From Shewanella carassii (GTDB lineage: Bacteria; Pseudomonadota; Gammaproteobacteria; Enterobacterales; Shewanellaceae): a stretch of DNA of 64,000 nucleotides. The stretch spans positions 227,029-291,028 of the forward strand of contig NZ_NGVS01000031.1 of the NCBI RefSeq assembly GCF_002777975.1, given 5' to 3'. The notes beneath the pieces were generated by a model. It searched no databases. It had not been told where the DNA came from and saw only the letters and a list, made by a program, of their open reading frames with translations. Shown here in pieces: positions 43,100 through 52,531 of the stretch. Numbering within the stretch: the first letter of the stretch is position 1; every line of letters starts with the position of its first letter. The position numbers were made by a program, and so were the translations under genes.

Positions 43100-43127
43100 A
43101 AGATAACACCGAGACATAATATGTCAA
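43100..43127 (-). promoter_or_regulatory. Promoter of the DUF2170-PspA unit
   Basis: On the minus strand a perfect -35 TTGACA (43122-43127) is followed after 16 nt by TATCTT (43100-43105). The -35 overlaps operator copy 2, while copy 1 sits near +1. A 9-bp inverted repeat (AAAGATAAC at 43099, GTTATCTTT at 43130) also brackets operator copy 2. Confidence 0.65.
43113..43125. promoter_or_regulatory. Operator copy 2 (GACATAATATGTC)
   Basis: Same 13-bp palindrome as copy 3. It overlaps the -35 hexamer of the promoter reading into DUF2170. The centre is 34 bases from that of copy 1, about three helical turns, so the two could be bound cooperatively on one DNA face. Confidence 0.72.
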
Positions 43128-43144
43128 GCGTTATCTTTGCCTGT

Positions 43145-44872
43145 TTAAAAGGTTGCTACACCCTGTTCATCTGTCCATGCCTGCAGGTGGTAGTAATACA
43201 GCTGCAGTGAGCCTATGGTGTTGGGCTGAACCTGGTCCATCTTAGTGTAAAACTGTTTCGGAAACTCGAAGGCGCCGCGAATAAGCCCGGGCGTCAACCA
43301 GTCATCCTCTACCGGCAGTTGCTGCATCTGTTGCAGTCGGCTCTTGGCATCCTGGCCATTGAGTGTTCCTATGGTCCAGCCCCATTCGCCAAAGCTGGGC
43401 ACATTGTGGTGATACTGATTCACCTTGAATCCCGCCAGCGCCAGGGTCTTGCCTACAGAGATAAAGGCCTTGGTCGCATGGTAAGGGGAGGTGGACTGTA
43501 TACTGATGGCCCCATCTGCGCTCAAAAGTTCCCTGAGTTTTTTATAAAACAGGTCTGAATAGAGCTTATTGAGATCCGGATGTGAGGGATCAGGCAGATC
43601 CACTATGATGGCATCGTATTTATCGCCGCGGGCCAGCAAGCGGTCGACACCGTTAAAGGCATCGTCGAAAACCGTTTCCACCCTGGGATCGGCAAAGGCG
43701 TTGCCGTTGAGACCGAGCAATGCTGTTCTGAGATCTTCCGGTACTTCAGCCCCGGGTTCTTTGAACAGTTTGACCATCTCGGCATCGAGATCCACCAGAG
43801 TGACCTGCTTGGGTTGCCATTTCAGTACCTGTTTCAAGCCCAATCCATCACCACCGCCTATGATCAACACCTTGTCGTGACGGGCACTGGCAGCCAGAGT
43901 CGGATGTACCAGGAAGGCGTGATAGATATGTTCATCGCTGGAGGAGAACTGCAGCCTGCCATTGATATAGAGGGAGTAAACAGGCGGCAGATGGTTACCC
44001 ATCAGGCGCTTGGTCAGTGTCAGTTGCTGAAACCGGGTAGCCTTGGCATAGACGACCTTGTCTTGATACAGGAGGTTGTTGAATCCTTGCTCCCAGGTTG
44101 GCCCCTTGATGGCCAGTATCAGCAGCACTCCTGTGGCCAGTACGTGTGCCGCCAGTAACCAGTTGGCGGCGCGGATCCTGTCCCTGAAGCGGATAATAAA
44201 GATAAACCCGGCCAAGAGGTTAAAGGCGGCGGTCATGGCGGCAGCCAGCTGGATATCCAGCGCCAGCATAAAGCCGACCCAGAGCGCCGCACCCACACCA
44301 GCACCTATATAGTCGGCGCCATAGATGGTGCCGGCATTGTGCAGCAGGTGTTCTTCGGAAAGAGCCTGACGCACCCTGGCAATGAGCGGGATCTCCATCC
44401 CTATCATCAAACCGAGCAACACACCCCAGAGATAGGGCAGGTAGCGGGATAACTCCTGAAAACGGCCGATAAAGCCACCCTGAGGCAGATGATCCGGCGG
44501 TAGCCCCAGGGTTCGTCCTATCAGTTCCGGCAGCTCGTGGCCAAAGCCGATGACGGCCGCAGTGATCAGAATCGCCAGTGAGCCCAGCAAGGCGACAGTC
44601 AATTCCAATACTGCAAAGCCGCTGAAGGCGCACTTTATCTTGCGGGCGGCAAAGGCCCCCAGGCCCATGGAGACTATCATCAAGCCTATCATGGTGTAGA
44701 TGGCCGCCTCGAGGGCGCCCAAAATGCGCCCGGCATAATGAGAAAGCAGGTATTCGTATATTAGACCACAGGCCGCCAGTACCCCCATGATCCCCAAAAG
44801 CAAGGCATCATCGAGGGCACCTAAGTGGCGTCTGTTGGGCTCTTGGGTGTTGGCGTTATTACTTAATGCCAC
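43145..44872 (-). CDS. Membrane-anchored spermidine-synthase-like protein
   Basis: 575 aa. Residues 20-265 form about seven membrane helices. Residues 280-560 are a spermidine-synthase (SpeE) fold with the SAM-binding VLIIGGGDGLGLKQVL near residue 336, TLVDLDAEMVKLF, and the catalytic loop IIVDLPDPSHPDLNKLYSD. It probably transfers an aminopropyl group from decarboxylated SAM to an unknown amine at the membrane, or methylates instead. The start is GTG at 44872, 2 nt after the DUF350 stop. It ends the lipoprotein-DUF350 unit. No SAM decarboxylase gene is in the window. Confidence 0.87.
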   Translation of the reverse strand: MALSNNANTQEPNRRHLGALDDALLLGIMGVLAACGLIYEYLLSHYAGRILGALEAAIYTMIGLMIVSMGLGAFAARKIKCAFSGFAVLELTVALLGSLAILITAAVIGFGHELPELIGRTLGLPPDHLPQGGFIGRFQELSRYLPYLWGVLLGLMIGMEIPLIARVRQALSEEHLLHNAGTIYGADYIGAGVGAALWVGFMLALDIQLAAAMTAAFNLLAGFIFIIRFRDRIRAANWLLAAHVLATGVLLILAIKGPTWEQGFNNLLYQDKVVYAKATRFQQLTLTKRLMGNHLPPVYSLYINGRLQFSSSDEHIYHAFLVHPTLAASARHDKVLIIGGGDGLGLKQVLKWQPKQVTLVDLDAEMVKLFKEPGAEVPEDLRTALLGLNGNAFADPRVETVFDDAFNGVDRLLARGDKYDAIIVDLPDPSHPDLNKLYSDLFYKKLRELLSADGAISIQSTSPYHATKAFISVGKTLALAGFKVNQYHHNVPSFGEWGWTIGTLNGQDAKSRLQQMQQLPVEDDWLTPGLIRGAFEFPKQFYTKMDQVQPNTIGSLQLYYYHLQAWTDEQGVATF

Positions 44873-44876
44873 GGGA

Positions 44877-45776
44877 TCAGGCCATCAAAGCGGTGAGGAT
44901 CAGCGCAACCGCTATGCTGAGCGCCATTTCAACTGCGGCCAAGCCTATGTTGTGCTGCTTCTCCACCTCATCGGCGAGGTCAATTTTTGCCAGCACCAGG
45001 AGTTTGACCAAGGGCAGCAACAGGCTCAGTACCACCAACATAATGAAGGAGAACACCAGCCAGCCAAGGGCGTTGGTGACATAGGCTTCAGGGCTGAAGA
45101 CGATAAAGTGACTGGCGGCATTGAAGCTCAGTGCCATGGCGATCATCGCCCCGGCATGACGTATCGCCAGGGCGGTATTTCCCTGTGCCAGCGCTTGCTG
45201 CATTGAGCTGTCCTGGTTGCGGGCGGCGTAGCGATTCTCTCTGAGGCGGGTCAGCAACACCAGCATCAATTGAGAGATGGCGAAGGCGCTGAGGATGGCA
45301 ATAAAGGTATCCAGGGTCAGATCTTCGGCCCACAGCAGCACGGCACGGATAATAATCGCTGTGGCGATAGCGGCCGAGGCATCGACTATGGCAACCGACA
45401 CATTGCCTTTGAGCACCAAGGCGTTCTTGTCGATATTATTCAAGGCGATTTTATCGTGCAAAAAGCGCCCCAGTTTGATCAGCACTAGACCAAACAGGCC
45501 GTAGGCGCTCATGCCGATGGCTTCCTGCAGATAACTGTGAGCGGCGGCGCCGGTAATGGCACCGGTCAGTACTATACCCAGTGCCGCCACAGCGCCGGCG
45601 GTGCTGATGCCGAAGGCGAAGTTGTCTCTGACTGCCAGCTCTTCACTGCTGTTTACCCGAACACTCCAGCCCTGCAGGTAGCGGGTCAGAGTGAGCAGTA
45701 TCACGGCGATAGAAAGGTCGATGGCGAGTATGACGGCCAGTTCCTGAGTGATGCCGAATTCCTGAAATAGAGTCAT
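44877..45776 (-). CDS. DUF350 membrane protein, YjfL-like (two tandem DUF350 units)
   Basis: 299 aa, eight membrane helices in two repeats of four. DUF350 features recur: NFAFGISTAGAVAALGIVLTGAI in the first unit and LAIRHAGAMIAMALSF in the second. E. coli YjfL is a single DUF350 unit in the yjfIJKL cluster, so this is a duplicated form. It may transport or sense a small molecule at the inner membrane; function is unproven. AAGGA is 6 nt before the ATG at 45776 but directly abuts an ATG at 45782, so the inner start is preferred. Confidence 0.85.
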   Translation of the reverse strand: MTLFQEFGITQELAVILAIDLSIAVILLTLTRYLQGWSVRVNSSEELAVRDNFAFGISTAGAVAALGIVLTGAITGAAAHSYLQEAIGMSAYGLFGLVLIKLGRFLHDKIALNNIDKNALVLKGNVSVAIVDASAAIATAIIIRAVLLWAEDLTLDTFIAILSAFAISQLMLVLLTRLRENRYAARNQDSSMQQALAQGNTALAIRHAGAMIAMALSFNAASHFIVFSPEAYVTNALGWLVFSFIMLVVLSLLLPLVKLLVLAKIDLADEVEKQHNIGLAAVEMALSIAVALILTALMA

Positions 45777-45807
45777 GTTCATTCCTTAAGTTGTGATCCT
45801 GGCTGAG

Positions 45808-46758
45808 TTATTTGCCCCGGCTGACACCGCGGCTGGTGCGACTGCCAGAATTACGGAAACTGCTGTCTTTAGAGTAATTTGAGCGAAACTTACTGGCCGT
45901 TTGTCCACTGCTGGATGGCTTGGGTGCGGCGCTGCTTTGACGAGAGAGGGCGCTGGAGCCGGAGCGGGACTTGGCATAAGGGCTGTCAAAGCGTTTGCCT
46001 TGAGAGTCGAAACGTTTTTTGGTGCGCTCATAGACCTGGGTTTGGGCCTTGGCCTGCTTGGGGGAGGTATAGCGATAGCGCCCCACATCATTGTAGTAGC
46101 TGTAATCCCTGCCTCTGGACCAGTTGTCATAATAAACCGGCCTGTGGAACAGGTTGGAAAACATGGAGTACATGCCATACCAGGCCCAAAAGGACATGCC
46201 GTTGGAATCGGTTTGCCACTGGCCATAGGCGGGGTTACCCACTAACTGGCTGCCGGCACCAAAGTCTTCCGAGCCATTGGCCAGGGTTGAAGCTTCGCGG
46301 CTGATGGCGTTGACCCTGGCGAGTTTGCCCTCTGACATATCGGCAATCACATTGACGGGATCTGACAGCATGTCGTTGAACAGGCTTGAGTCCAGCGCTT
46401 GATAGAGGTTGTTTTCCTCTTCCAACTGTTGGTCAAGATTAATAAAGTTGCTCGCCACCTTGGCGTCTTTCACCCTGCTTTCCAGTGACTTGTACAGTGG
46501 TCCTTTACTGGTGGCATCCAGTGTCAGTTGCTCCACCAACGGTTGTAATTCCGGCCGCTGCTGCGCCAGAATTTGACCATACTGTTTGAGTAAGATGCCA
46601 TTGCGCAGCTGGTCTTTGTCCAGCATCTGGCCGAGTTTTTCCAGACGTTGGTCATTCAGCTGTTGCAACTGGGCAATCTGCTCGGGTCTATCGTCACCGC
46701 AAGCTGTCAGTGATAACAGCATCAGCAGACTGAGAATACGGATCAGCATTCCTGCCAT
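45808..46758 (-). CDS. Lipoprotein of the PspA/polyamine cluster, family unknown
   Basis: 316 aa from the ATG at 46758 with GGAG at about 6 nt. Lipobox LTAC at residues 17-20. Residues 20-130 are helical and acidic ([20 protein letters not shown] and following). A Trp/Tyr-rich central part ([25 protein letters not shown]) comes next. The last 90 residues are low complexity, rich in Ser, Arg, Lys and Tyr, ending SRGVSRGK. The basic tail could bind lipopolysaccharide or peptidoglycan. I do not recognise the family. It is first in the unit with DUF350 and the SpeE-like gene. Confidence 0.75.
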   Translation of the reverse strand: MAGMLIRILSLLMLLSLTACGDDRPEQIAQLQQLNDQRLEKLGQMLDKDQLRNGILLKQYGQILAQQRPELQPLVEQLTLDATSKGPLYKSLESRVKDAKVASNFINLDQQLEEENNLYQALDSSLFNDMLSDPVNVIADMSEGKLARVNAISREASTLANGSEDFGAGSQLVGNPAYGQWQTDSNGMSFWAWYGMYSMFSNLFHRPVYYDNWSRGRDYSYYNDVGRYRYTSPKQAKAQTQVYERTKKRFDSQGKRFDSPYAKSRSGSSALSRQSSAAPKPSSSGQTASKFRSNYSKDSSFRNSGSRTSRGVSRGK

Positions 46759-46946
46759 GTTTTCTCCATTATGATAAGCACTTGAGGCTGGCAAACGGTG
46801 CTAAAACCTCTGGTCCCCGTAGGCCGTCAGTGCAAGTTGGTGTAATCTGTGCACAGAGTATCACCCACAAGAATTGGGGTGAAGTCAGTATCATCTGCAT
46901 CGGCCAGTTAAAATCCATGTCGAGCGGATGTTTGTGCGGCAAAGAC

Positions 46947-46959
46947 GACATAATATGTC
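46947..46959. promoter_or_regulatory. Operator copy 3 (GACATAATATGTC)
   Basis: Identical to copy 2 and nearly 4 kb away. It contains the -10 of the minus-strand promoter for the lipoprotein-DUF350-SpeE-like unit and lies 36 bases upstream of glnE, so it might also affect glnE. Confidence 0.72.
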
Positions 46960-46978
46960 TAAATAGTCTTGAATACAA
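46950..46978 (-). promoter_or_regulatory. Promoter of the lipoprotein-DUF350-SpeE-like unit
   Basis: Minus strand: -35 TTGTAT (46973-46978), 17-nt spacer, -10 TATTAT (46950-46955). The -10 lies inside operator copy 3. The predicted leader to the lipoprotein ATG is about 185 nt. Confidence 0.62.
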
Positions 46979-46994
46979 TCGAACAGGGATAACT

Positions 46995-49850
46995 ATGGAA
47001 TTGGGGTGTGACAGTCAAAAGCCGTTTTCCGAGTTGCTGTGCAAACAGGCCGGTAAGCATTGGCATCTGCTGGTGGAGCGCTGGCCTGAGGTGGTCACCG
47101 AGCTCAGCCTCATTGAGCAGCAGGAGCTGCAGCGGGTTATGGGCCTGAGTGATTATGTTGCCACTCAGCTGTGTCGCCACCCTGAATGGATTGCCCCCTT
47201 GTTTGCCGGCCAGCTCACTCGCCTGGATAGACAAGATTTTGCCGGCGAAATTCAATCCCTGCTCGACCCTGTCACCCAGGAAGAAACCGCTAAGTCAGTG
47301 CTGCGAAACTATCGCAACCGGCAAATGGTGCGCCTCGCCTGGCGCGACTTCATGGGTTATAGCCCGCTGCAGGAGTCACTGCTTGATCTCTCTGTATTGG
47401 CTGAGGCACTGATCATCGGCGCCAGAGACTGGCTCTATCGCGAAATGTGCCAGAGTCTGGGAACCCCCTGTGACTGCGACGGCAAGCCACAACCCTTGAT
47501 GATCCTGGGGATGGGCAAGCTGGGCGGTCGTGAGCTGAACTTCTCATCTGATATCGACTTGATCTTTACCTTTCCGGAACACGGTGAGACCCAGGGCGGT
47601 CGGCGCAGCCTGGATAACCAGCAGTTCTTTATCCGCATGGGGCAACGCCTGGTCAATCTACTGGGGCAAGTCACAGTCGATGGCTTTGTGTTCCGGGTCG
47701 ACATGCGTTTGCGCCCCTATGGCGAGAGTGGCCCGCTGGTGGTCAGCTACAGCGCCCTTGAGGATTATTATCAGGAGCAGGGGCGTGACTGGGAGCGTTA
47801 CGCCATGGTCAAAGCCCGTGCGCTTGGTCCCTGGACTCAATACTCTGATGAGCTTCACGACCTGCTACGCCCCTTTGTTTACCGGCGTTATATCGACTTT
47901 TCTGCCATAGATTCATTGAGGCGGATGAAACGCCTGATTGCCCAGGAAGTGCGGCGGCGCCAGCTCAAGGACAACATCAAACTCGGTGCCGGCGGTATCC
48001 GCGAAGTGGAGTTCGTGGTGCAGAGTTTTCAGCTTATCCGCGGCGGCCGGGAGCCAGCGCTGCGCAGTCAAAGCTTGTTCGATGCCATAGATACCCTCTT
48101 TAGTTTGGGGCAACTTGAGTACCTGGCGGTAGATGAACTCAAGCAGAGTTATCTGCTGCTGCGCCGGGTAGAAAACCTGTTGCAAGCCATAGGGGATAAA
48201 CAGACCCAGACCCTGCCGGATAACGGTCTGGATTGGCATCGTCTCTGCTTTGCGTTGGAGATGGCCAATGAAGCAGAACTGCGCAGTGAGGTTGAGGCCG
48301 CCATGTTCAAGATTCATCGCCATTTTCGCGATACCGTCGGCGGTGATGAAGACAATGAGGAGCAAAGCGACAGCTGGGCCTGTCAGCTTTGGGTCTGTGA
48401 CAGCGAGGAAGACATACAATCGCTGCTGGCCGAGCGAGGCATAGAAGACAATGAACTCTGGAGCAGTCTGGCTCATTGGCGCGAGACGGTATCACGCCGG
48501 GCCATAGGGCCAAGAGGGCGGGATACCCTGGATAAGCTGATGCCGAAAATGCTTGAGGAGCTGACGCTGCAGCCCAATCCCGGCAAGGCATTCAAGCCGG
48601 TAACCGGCGTACTGGAGCAGATCCTCACCCGCACCACTTATCTTGAACTTCTGTGTGAAAATCCCGGCGCCCGCCAACAATTGGTGAGCCTGTGTTGTGC
48701 CAGTCCCTGGATTGCCCAGCAGCTGGCGAAATTCCCCATGTTGCTGGATGAACTGATCGATCCGGCGCAGCTTTATGACACCACCTCTCTGGATGACTAC
48801 GGCAGTGAACTGCGCCAATACCTGCTGCGGGTTCCGGAAGAGGATATGGAACAGCAGATGGAGGCGCTCAGGCAGTTTAAACTGTCGCAACAGTTGAAAA
48901 TTGCCGCCGCGGATGTCACCGGGGTCTTACCTATCATGCAGGTCAGCGATCACCTGACTTTTCTTGCCGAGGCCATCATAGAGCAAGTGGTGCAACAGGC
49001 CTGGCAGCAAATGACAGAGCGCCACGGCGTGCCGCCTGGCCTGGCTGACGGGGAGATAGGTTTTGCTGTCGTCGGCTATGGCAAGCTGGGGGGCATTGAG
49101 CTGGGCTACGGCTCGGATCTCGACCTGGTGTTTCTGCACAATGCCAAGGGGGGCTCGACTGACGGTGACAAGCCGTTGGATGTAGGGCACTTCTATCTCA
49201 AACTGGCGCAGCGGATATTACACCTGTTTTCCACCCGCACCATGTCGGGCGAGCTCTACGAGGTGGATATGCGCCTGAGACCATCGGGCGCCTCCGGGCT
49301 CTTGGTCAGTGAAATTGGTCGTTTCGGCGAGTATCAGCAGCAGGAAGCCTGGACCTGGGAACATCAGGCTTTGGTTCGTGCCCGCTTTGTCTTCGGTGAT
49401 AACGCCCTAGCACAGGAATTTCAGGCGGTGCGTGACAGTGTGCTGCGCCAAGCAAGAGACAGGAAACAGCTGGCCAGCGAAGTGCGCGAGATGCGCCTTA
49501 AGATGCGCGACCATCTGCTCAAAGCGCCGCAGGGAATGTTCGATCTTAAACAAAGCGTTGGCGGTATCGCCGATATTGAATTTATCGCTCAGTATCTGGT
49601 GCTGGCTCATGCCCATAAGTACCCTGAGCTGTGTATCTGGTCTGATAATGTGCGGATTTTTGAGGTGTTGGCTGAGCTTGAGCTGTTGCCCTTGATGTCG
49701 GCGCAGCATCTGACTCAGGCCTATTGCATGCTGAGGGATGAAAACCACAGGTTAACTCTGGCCGGGTTGCCTGGGCAAGTGGCGCAGGAAAAAGTGGCGG
49801 AGCAGGCCGAACGGGTCTGCAACATCTATGAGCTTATCCTGGGGCAATAG
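46995..49850 (+). CDS. glnE: Bifunctional glutamine synthetase adenylyltransferase/deadenylase
   Basis: 951 aa, near the 946 of E. coli GlnE. Two nucleotidyltransferase domains are visible: [18 protein letters not shown] near residue 173 (deadenylylase) and [20 protein letters not shown] near 695 (adenylyltransferase), each with the G-S/x-D-x-D catalytic pattern. It controls glutamine synthetase by AMP addition or removal in answer to PII and glutamine. The ATG at 46995 follows CAGGGAT; the frame runs upstream to 46782 but crosses the promoter region of the divergent lipoprotein gene. Confidence 0.95.
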   Translation: MELGCDSQKPFSELLCKQAGKHWHLLVERWPEVVTELSLIEQQELQRVMGLSDYVATQLCRHPEWIAPLFAGQLTRLDRQDFAGEIQSLLDPVTQEETAKSVLRNYRNRQMVRLAWRDFMGYSPLQESLLDLSVLAEALIIGARDWLYREMCQSLGTPCDCDGKPQPLMILGMGKLGGRELNFSSDIDLIFTFPEHGETQGGRRSLDNQQFFIRMGQRLVNLLGQVTVDGFVFRVDMRLRPYGESGPLVVSYSALEDYYQEQGRDWERYAMVKARALGPWTQYSDELHDLLRPFVYRRYIDFSAIDSLRRMKRLIAQEVRRRQLKDNIKLGAGGIREVEFVVQSFQLIRGGREPALRSQSLFDAIDTLFSLGQLEYLAVDELKQSYLLLRRVENLLQAIGDKQTQTLPDNGLDWHRLCFALEMANEAELRSEVEAAMFKIHRHFRDTVGGDEDNEEQSDSWACQLWVCDSEEDIQSLLAERGIEDNELWSSLAHWRETVSRRAIGPRGRDTLDKLMPKMLEELTLQPNPGKAFKPVTGVLEQILTRTTYLELLCENPGARQQLVSLCCASPWIAQQLAKFPMLLDELIDPAQLYDTTSLDDYGSELRQYLLRVPEEDMEQQMEALRQFKLSQQLKIAAADVTGVLPIMQVSDHLTFLAEAIIEQVVQQAWQQMTERHGVPPGLADGEIGFAVVGYGKLGGIELGYGSDLDLVFLHNAKGGSTDGDKPLDVGHFYLKLAQRILHLFSTRTMSGELYEVDMRLRPSGASGLLVSEIGRFGEYQQQEAWTWEHQALVRARFVFGDNALAQEFQAVRDSVLRQARDRKQLASEVREMRLKMRDHLLKAPQGMFDLKQSVGGIADIEFIAQYLVLAHAHKYPELCIWSDNVRIFEVLAELELLPLMSAQHLTQAYCMLRDENHRLTLAGLPGQVAQEKVAEQAERVCNIYELILGQ

Positions 49851-49911
49851 TTATTTATGGCTGATGGGCATGGCTCGGATACAAGAGGTTGATGCCATCT
49901 TTATTCGACTT

Positions 49912-51030
49912 TCAATAACCTGCCCTTGGCTTGCCGGGAGTTCGCTGCAACATTTCGCTTAAGCGGCTGTAGGTGCGGCGAAACTCGAAGTTGAGGGCGC
50001 CGCCCTGATACAGCTGCTCCAGTGGTACTTGGGCATGTAGCACCAGTTGTTTACCCCTGTCATAAAACTCATCTATCAGGGCGATAAAGCGCCGGGCGGC
50101 ATCATCCTCCGGCGCATAACTGAGCTTTCTATCGCCTGTGCTGACGGCTTCGGCAGCATCTTCGGTGCCGCGGGCGCGGATCCAGCCGCGGCGCTCACCG
50201 CCAAGCCTGGGCACATGGCTCAGCAGCAGAGTATCCAGTGTTTCGGCCAGCTCCATATAATCCAGAGTGGATCTCGGCCCTTCGCAGAGCTGATCGAAGC
50301 GAAACCAGGCCAGTGATTGTGTGGCTTCCATGGCTTGGAAAAAAAGCGCTCTGCCCATGATGTTGAGTTGCCCTGGACCCGAGGCGTTTTTTGAAAACCA
50401 CTGGCTGAAGTCAGGTTCATTGCCAAGCTGCAGTAGGGGAAGTGCCGCCTGGGCATGGGGCGCGCCTTTGGTGAGGCGATGGTCTCGCTCGCCATTGAGG
50501 TGCAGCGACTCCATCTTCTGTTGCAACAAGTCGATAGTCGGCAAAAAGCGCTCTCGCTGCAGGCCGTTTTCATAGAGGCGTTCTATTGGCGTATTGGAAG
50601 TGCTGACCAGCATAACGCCACGGTTAAACAGGCCTTCGAGTAAACGTCCGAGAATAATGGCATCGCCGATATCCGAGACGAAAAACTCATCGAAGCATAA
50701 CAGGCGGCACTCTTTGGCCAGTGTGGCGGCAATTTGATCCAAAGGCTCACGGGTGCCGCTGATGCGGTTCAGATCTCTGTGGACCCTGGCCATAAAGTGA
50801 TGAAAATGCAGTCTGAGCTTGGGCTGCCCTTCGACGGCATTGAAAAAGAGATCCATCAACATGGTCTTGCCGCGGCCGACATCGCCCCACAGGTAGAGTC
50901 CGGGGACTTTGTTTCCCTGAACGAGCGCCTGAAAACGCTTATCAAGCGCTGCCAGCGCAGGCAACTGGGCGGGGTCTTGCTGCCAAGGGCCTTGGGCATA
51001 GCGTTCAGAGGGGGAAATTGTGTGCTTCAT
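49912..51030 (-). CDS. zapE: AFG1-like ATPase, cell-division protein ZapE
   Basis: 372 aa. Walker A GDVGRGKTMLMDLFF near residue 49, Walker B RLLCFDEFFVSDIGDAII, then ATSNTPIERLYENGL-type sensor (VSTSNTPIERLYENGLQRERFLP). This is the AFG1/ZapE family, a P-loop ATPase that in E. coli associates with FtsZ rings under stress. It converges on glnE and diverges from the FKBP gene. Confidence 0.93.
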   Translation of the reverse strand: MKHTISPSERYAQGPWQQDPAQLPALAALDKRFQALVQGNKVPGLYLWGDVGRGKTMLMDLFFNAVEGQPKLRLHFHHFMARVHRDLNRISGTREPLDQIAATLAKECRLLCFDEFFVSDIGDAIILGRLLEGLFNRGVMLVSTSNTPIERLYENGLQRERFLPTIDLLQQKMESLHLNGERDHRLTKGAPHAQAALPLLQLGNEPDFSQWFSKNASGPGQLNIMGRALFFQAMEATQSLAWFRFDQLCEGPRSTLDYMELAETLDTLLLSHVPRLGGERRGWIRARGTEDAAEAVSTGDRKLSYAPEDDAARRFIALIDEFYDRGKQLVLHAQVPLEQLYQGGALNFEFRRTYSRLSEMLQRTPGKPRAGY

Positions 51031-51214
51031 TCTGGACGTCCCATCCTGTGACTGTTATTTAAGTGCCATATAAGTGCCACGGGCGGCCAGTATAGCAAGG
51101 GCTTGAGCTTAAAGGAAAAGTGCCTGCCATGCTGCTTCATCTATCCATGGAATAGTGTTCAGTTCCTTTTACGGATAAGATGCGCCTTTTGAACCATAGG
51201 TTGAGGAACAAGCC

Positions 51215-51556
51215 ATGACGGCAGAATTGGCAATCATAGATATTGAGGAAGGTCAGGGCAAAGCTGCGGTGAAAGGAGCGCTTATCACGGCTCACTACCG
51301 AGGTTGGTTGAGTGACGGTACTCAATTTGATTCTTCCTGGGACAAGGGCCGTCCCTTTCAGTGTGTCATTGGCACGGGGCGGGTGATCAAGGGCTGGGAT
51401 CTGGGCTTGATGGGAATGAAGGTCGGTGGCAAACGCCGACTCAAGGTTCCGGCACATCTGGCTTATGGTGAACGCCAGGTTGGGGCGCTGATCAAGCCGA
51501 ATTCGGATCTTGAATTTGAAATCGAACTGCTGGAGGTCCTGACCCGCGACGATTGA
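51215..51556 (+). CDS. FKBP-type peptidyl-prolyl isomerase, cytoplasmic single domain
   Basis: 113 aa with no signal peptide. The FKBP core is complete: AHYRGWLSDGTQFDSSWDKG, VIKGWDLGLMGMKVGGKRRL, PAHLAYGERQVG and a final strand DLEFEIELLEVL. It accelerates proline isomerisation. Length and the FDSS/VIKGWD motifs match FKBP12-like bacterial proteins, not SlyD (no His-rich tail) or FkpA (no dimerisation domain). GAGGAAC lies 8 nt before the ATG. Confidence 0.93.
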   Translation: MTAELAIIDIEEGQGKAAVKGALITAHYRGWLSDGTQFDSSWDKGRPFQCVIGTGRVIKGWDLGLMGMKVGGKRRLKVPAHLAYGERQVGALIKPNSDLEFEIELLEVLTRDD

Positions 51557-51656
51557 GTCCAGGGCTTTTGAGCGCTATTGGCTAAGATGGATTTTGTTTT
51601 TATATAAAGCTGATATTATAGCTTTGCCCTTCATTCATCTGAGTCATAAAAGCACT

Positions 51657-52478
51657 ATGAGCCGTTCCCCCTTCGCATCTTTTCAATGGCATTCAGACAT
51701 TTTTGCCTGCGACAGTACGGATATCGAACATTTCTATGCCCAATTGCAACAGGAAGTTGATCGTCTGCAGTTGGGGCGCAAGAAGCTGGGCGAAATAGGT
51801 GATTATCCACTGGAGCTGTATCAGTCGCCCTCAGCGACGGCGGAGCTGCCTTCTGTGTTGATCAGTGCCGGATTCCACGGTGAAGAGGCTGCCGGCCCTT
51901 GGGGTATGCTGCATTTCCTCAGTGAACTGCAACAGGATATTTTCGAGCGAATTAATCTAAGCTTGTTGCCTTTGGTCAACCCCACTGGCTTTGCCAAGGG
52001 GCACAGATTCAATAAGTTCGGTGAAAACCCCAACCGGGGGTTTTTACAGCCCAAAGAGGGCGAAGCCAGTTCACCTTCGGTTGAAGGCAAGCTGCTGCTG
52101 GAATATGGCCAACTGCTGCAGGGCGCCAGCCGCGAAGGCATATTGACCTGTCATGAAGATGTGTTGCAGAAGCACACCTATATCTATTCTTTTGAGCCCA
52201 GACAATCACCCGGCCAGTTCAGTTTGCAGCTGCGTGATACTCTGGGGCGTTTCTTTGATATTGCCGCTGATGGCGATATCGATGGTTGTCCGGTGCAAGA
52301 CGGGGTCATCTTCAACCACTTTGATACTTCGTTCGAGGCCTGGCTGGTTCGCACCGGTGCCAAGGTGGGGGTGTGCAGTGAAACACCGGCGACCCAGAAT
52401 CTGGATCAGCGAATTCTGGCCAACAGCGCCGTGATGCACGCCTTTGTGCAGCAGCAGTTGGCTCCCATCAAGGGGTAA
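51657..52478 (+). CDS. M14-type zinc hydrolase, AstE/AspA-related
   Basis: 273 aa. The zinc motif is GFHGEEAAGP (HxxE), with the second His in LTCHEDVLQKH and the catalytic Glu in VGVCSETPATQN. This is the M14 carboxypeptidase / succinylglutamate desuccinylase superfamily. NPTGFAKGHRFNKFGENPNRGF fits the N-P-x-G and R-E/NRxF substrate-binding region. It likely removes a terminal amino acid or acyl group from a small substrate in the cytoplasm. The ATG at 51657 is chosen; the ribosome site is weak. Confidence 0.83.
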   Translation: MSRSPFASFQWHSDIFACDSTDIEHFYAQLQQEVDRLQLGRKKLGEIGDYPLELYQSPSATAELPSVLISAGFHGEEAAGPWGMLHFLSELQQDIFERINLSLLPLVNPTGFAKGHRFNKFGENPNRGFLQPKEGEASSPSVEGKLLLEYGQLLQGASREGILTCHEDVLQKHTYIYSFEPRQSPGQFSLQLRDTLGRFFDIAADGDIDGCPVQDGVIFNHFDTSFEAWLVRTGAKVGVCSETPATQNLDQRILANSAVMHAFVQQQLAPIKG

Positions 52479-52489
52479 CAGCCAAAAGT

Positions 52490-52520
52490 AAGACCCCAGC
52501 CTAGGCTGGGGTCTTGTTCT
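52490..52520. terminator. Bidirectional terminator between M14 and L,D-transpeptidase genes
   Basis: AAGACCCCAGCC and GGCTGGGGTCTT form a perfect 12-bp stem around TA, followed by GTTCTTTTT on the plus strand. Confidence 0.88.
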
Positions 52521-52531
52521 TTTTAAAGGGG

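Noticed and set aside
43099..43138. AAAGATAAC/GTTATCTTT inverted repeat read as a terminator of the SpeE-like gene
   Set aside because: No T run follows on the minus strand and the loop is 22 bases. The arms contain the -10 and bracket operator copy 2, so a regulatory role fits better.
46782..46994. Upstream extension of GlnE
   Set aside because: It crosses the candidate promoter and operator of the divergent lipoprotein gene; the start at 46995 gives the normal GlnE length.
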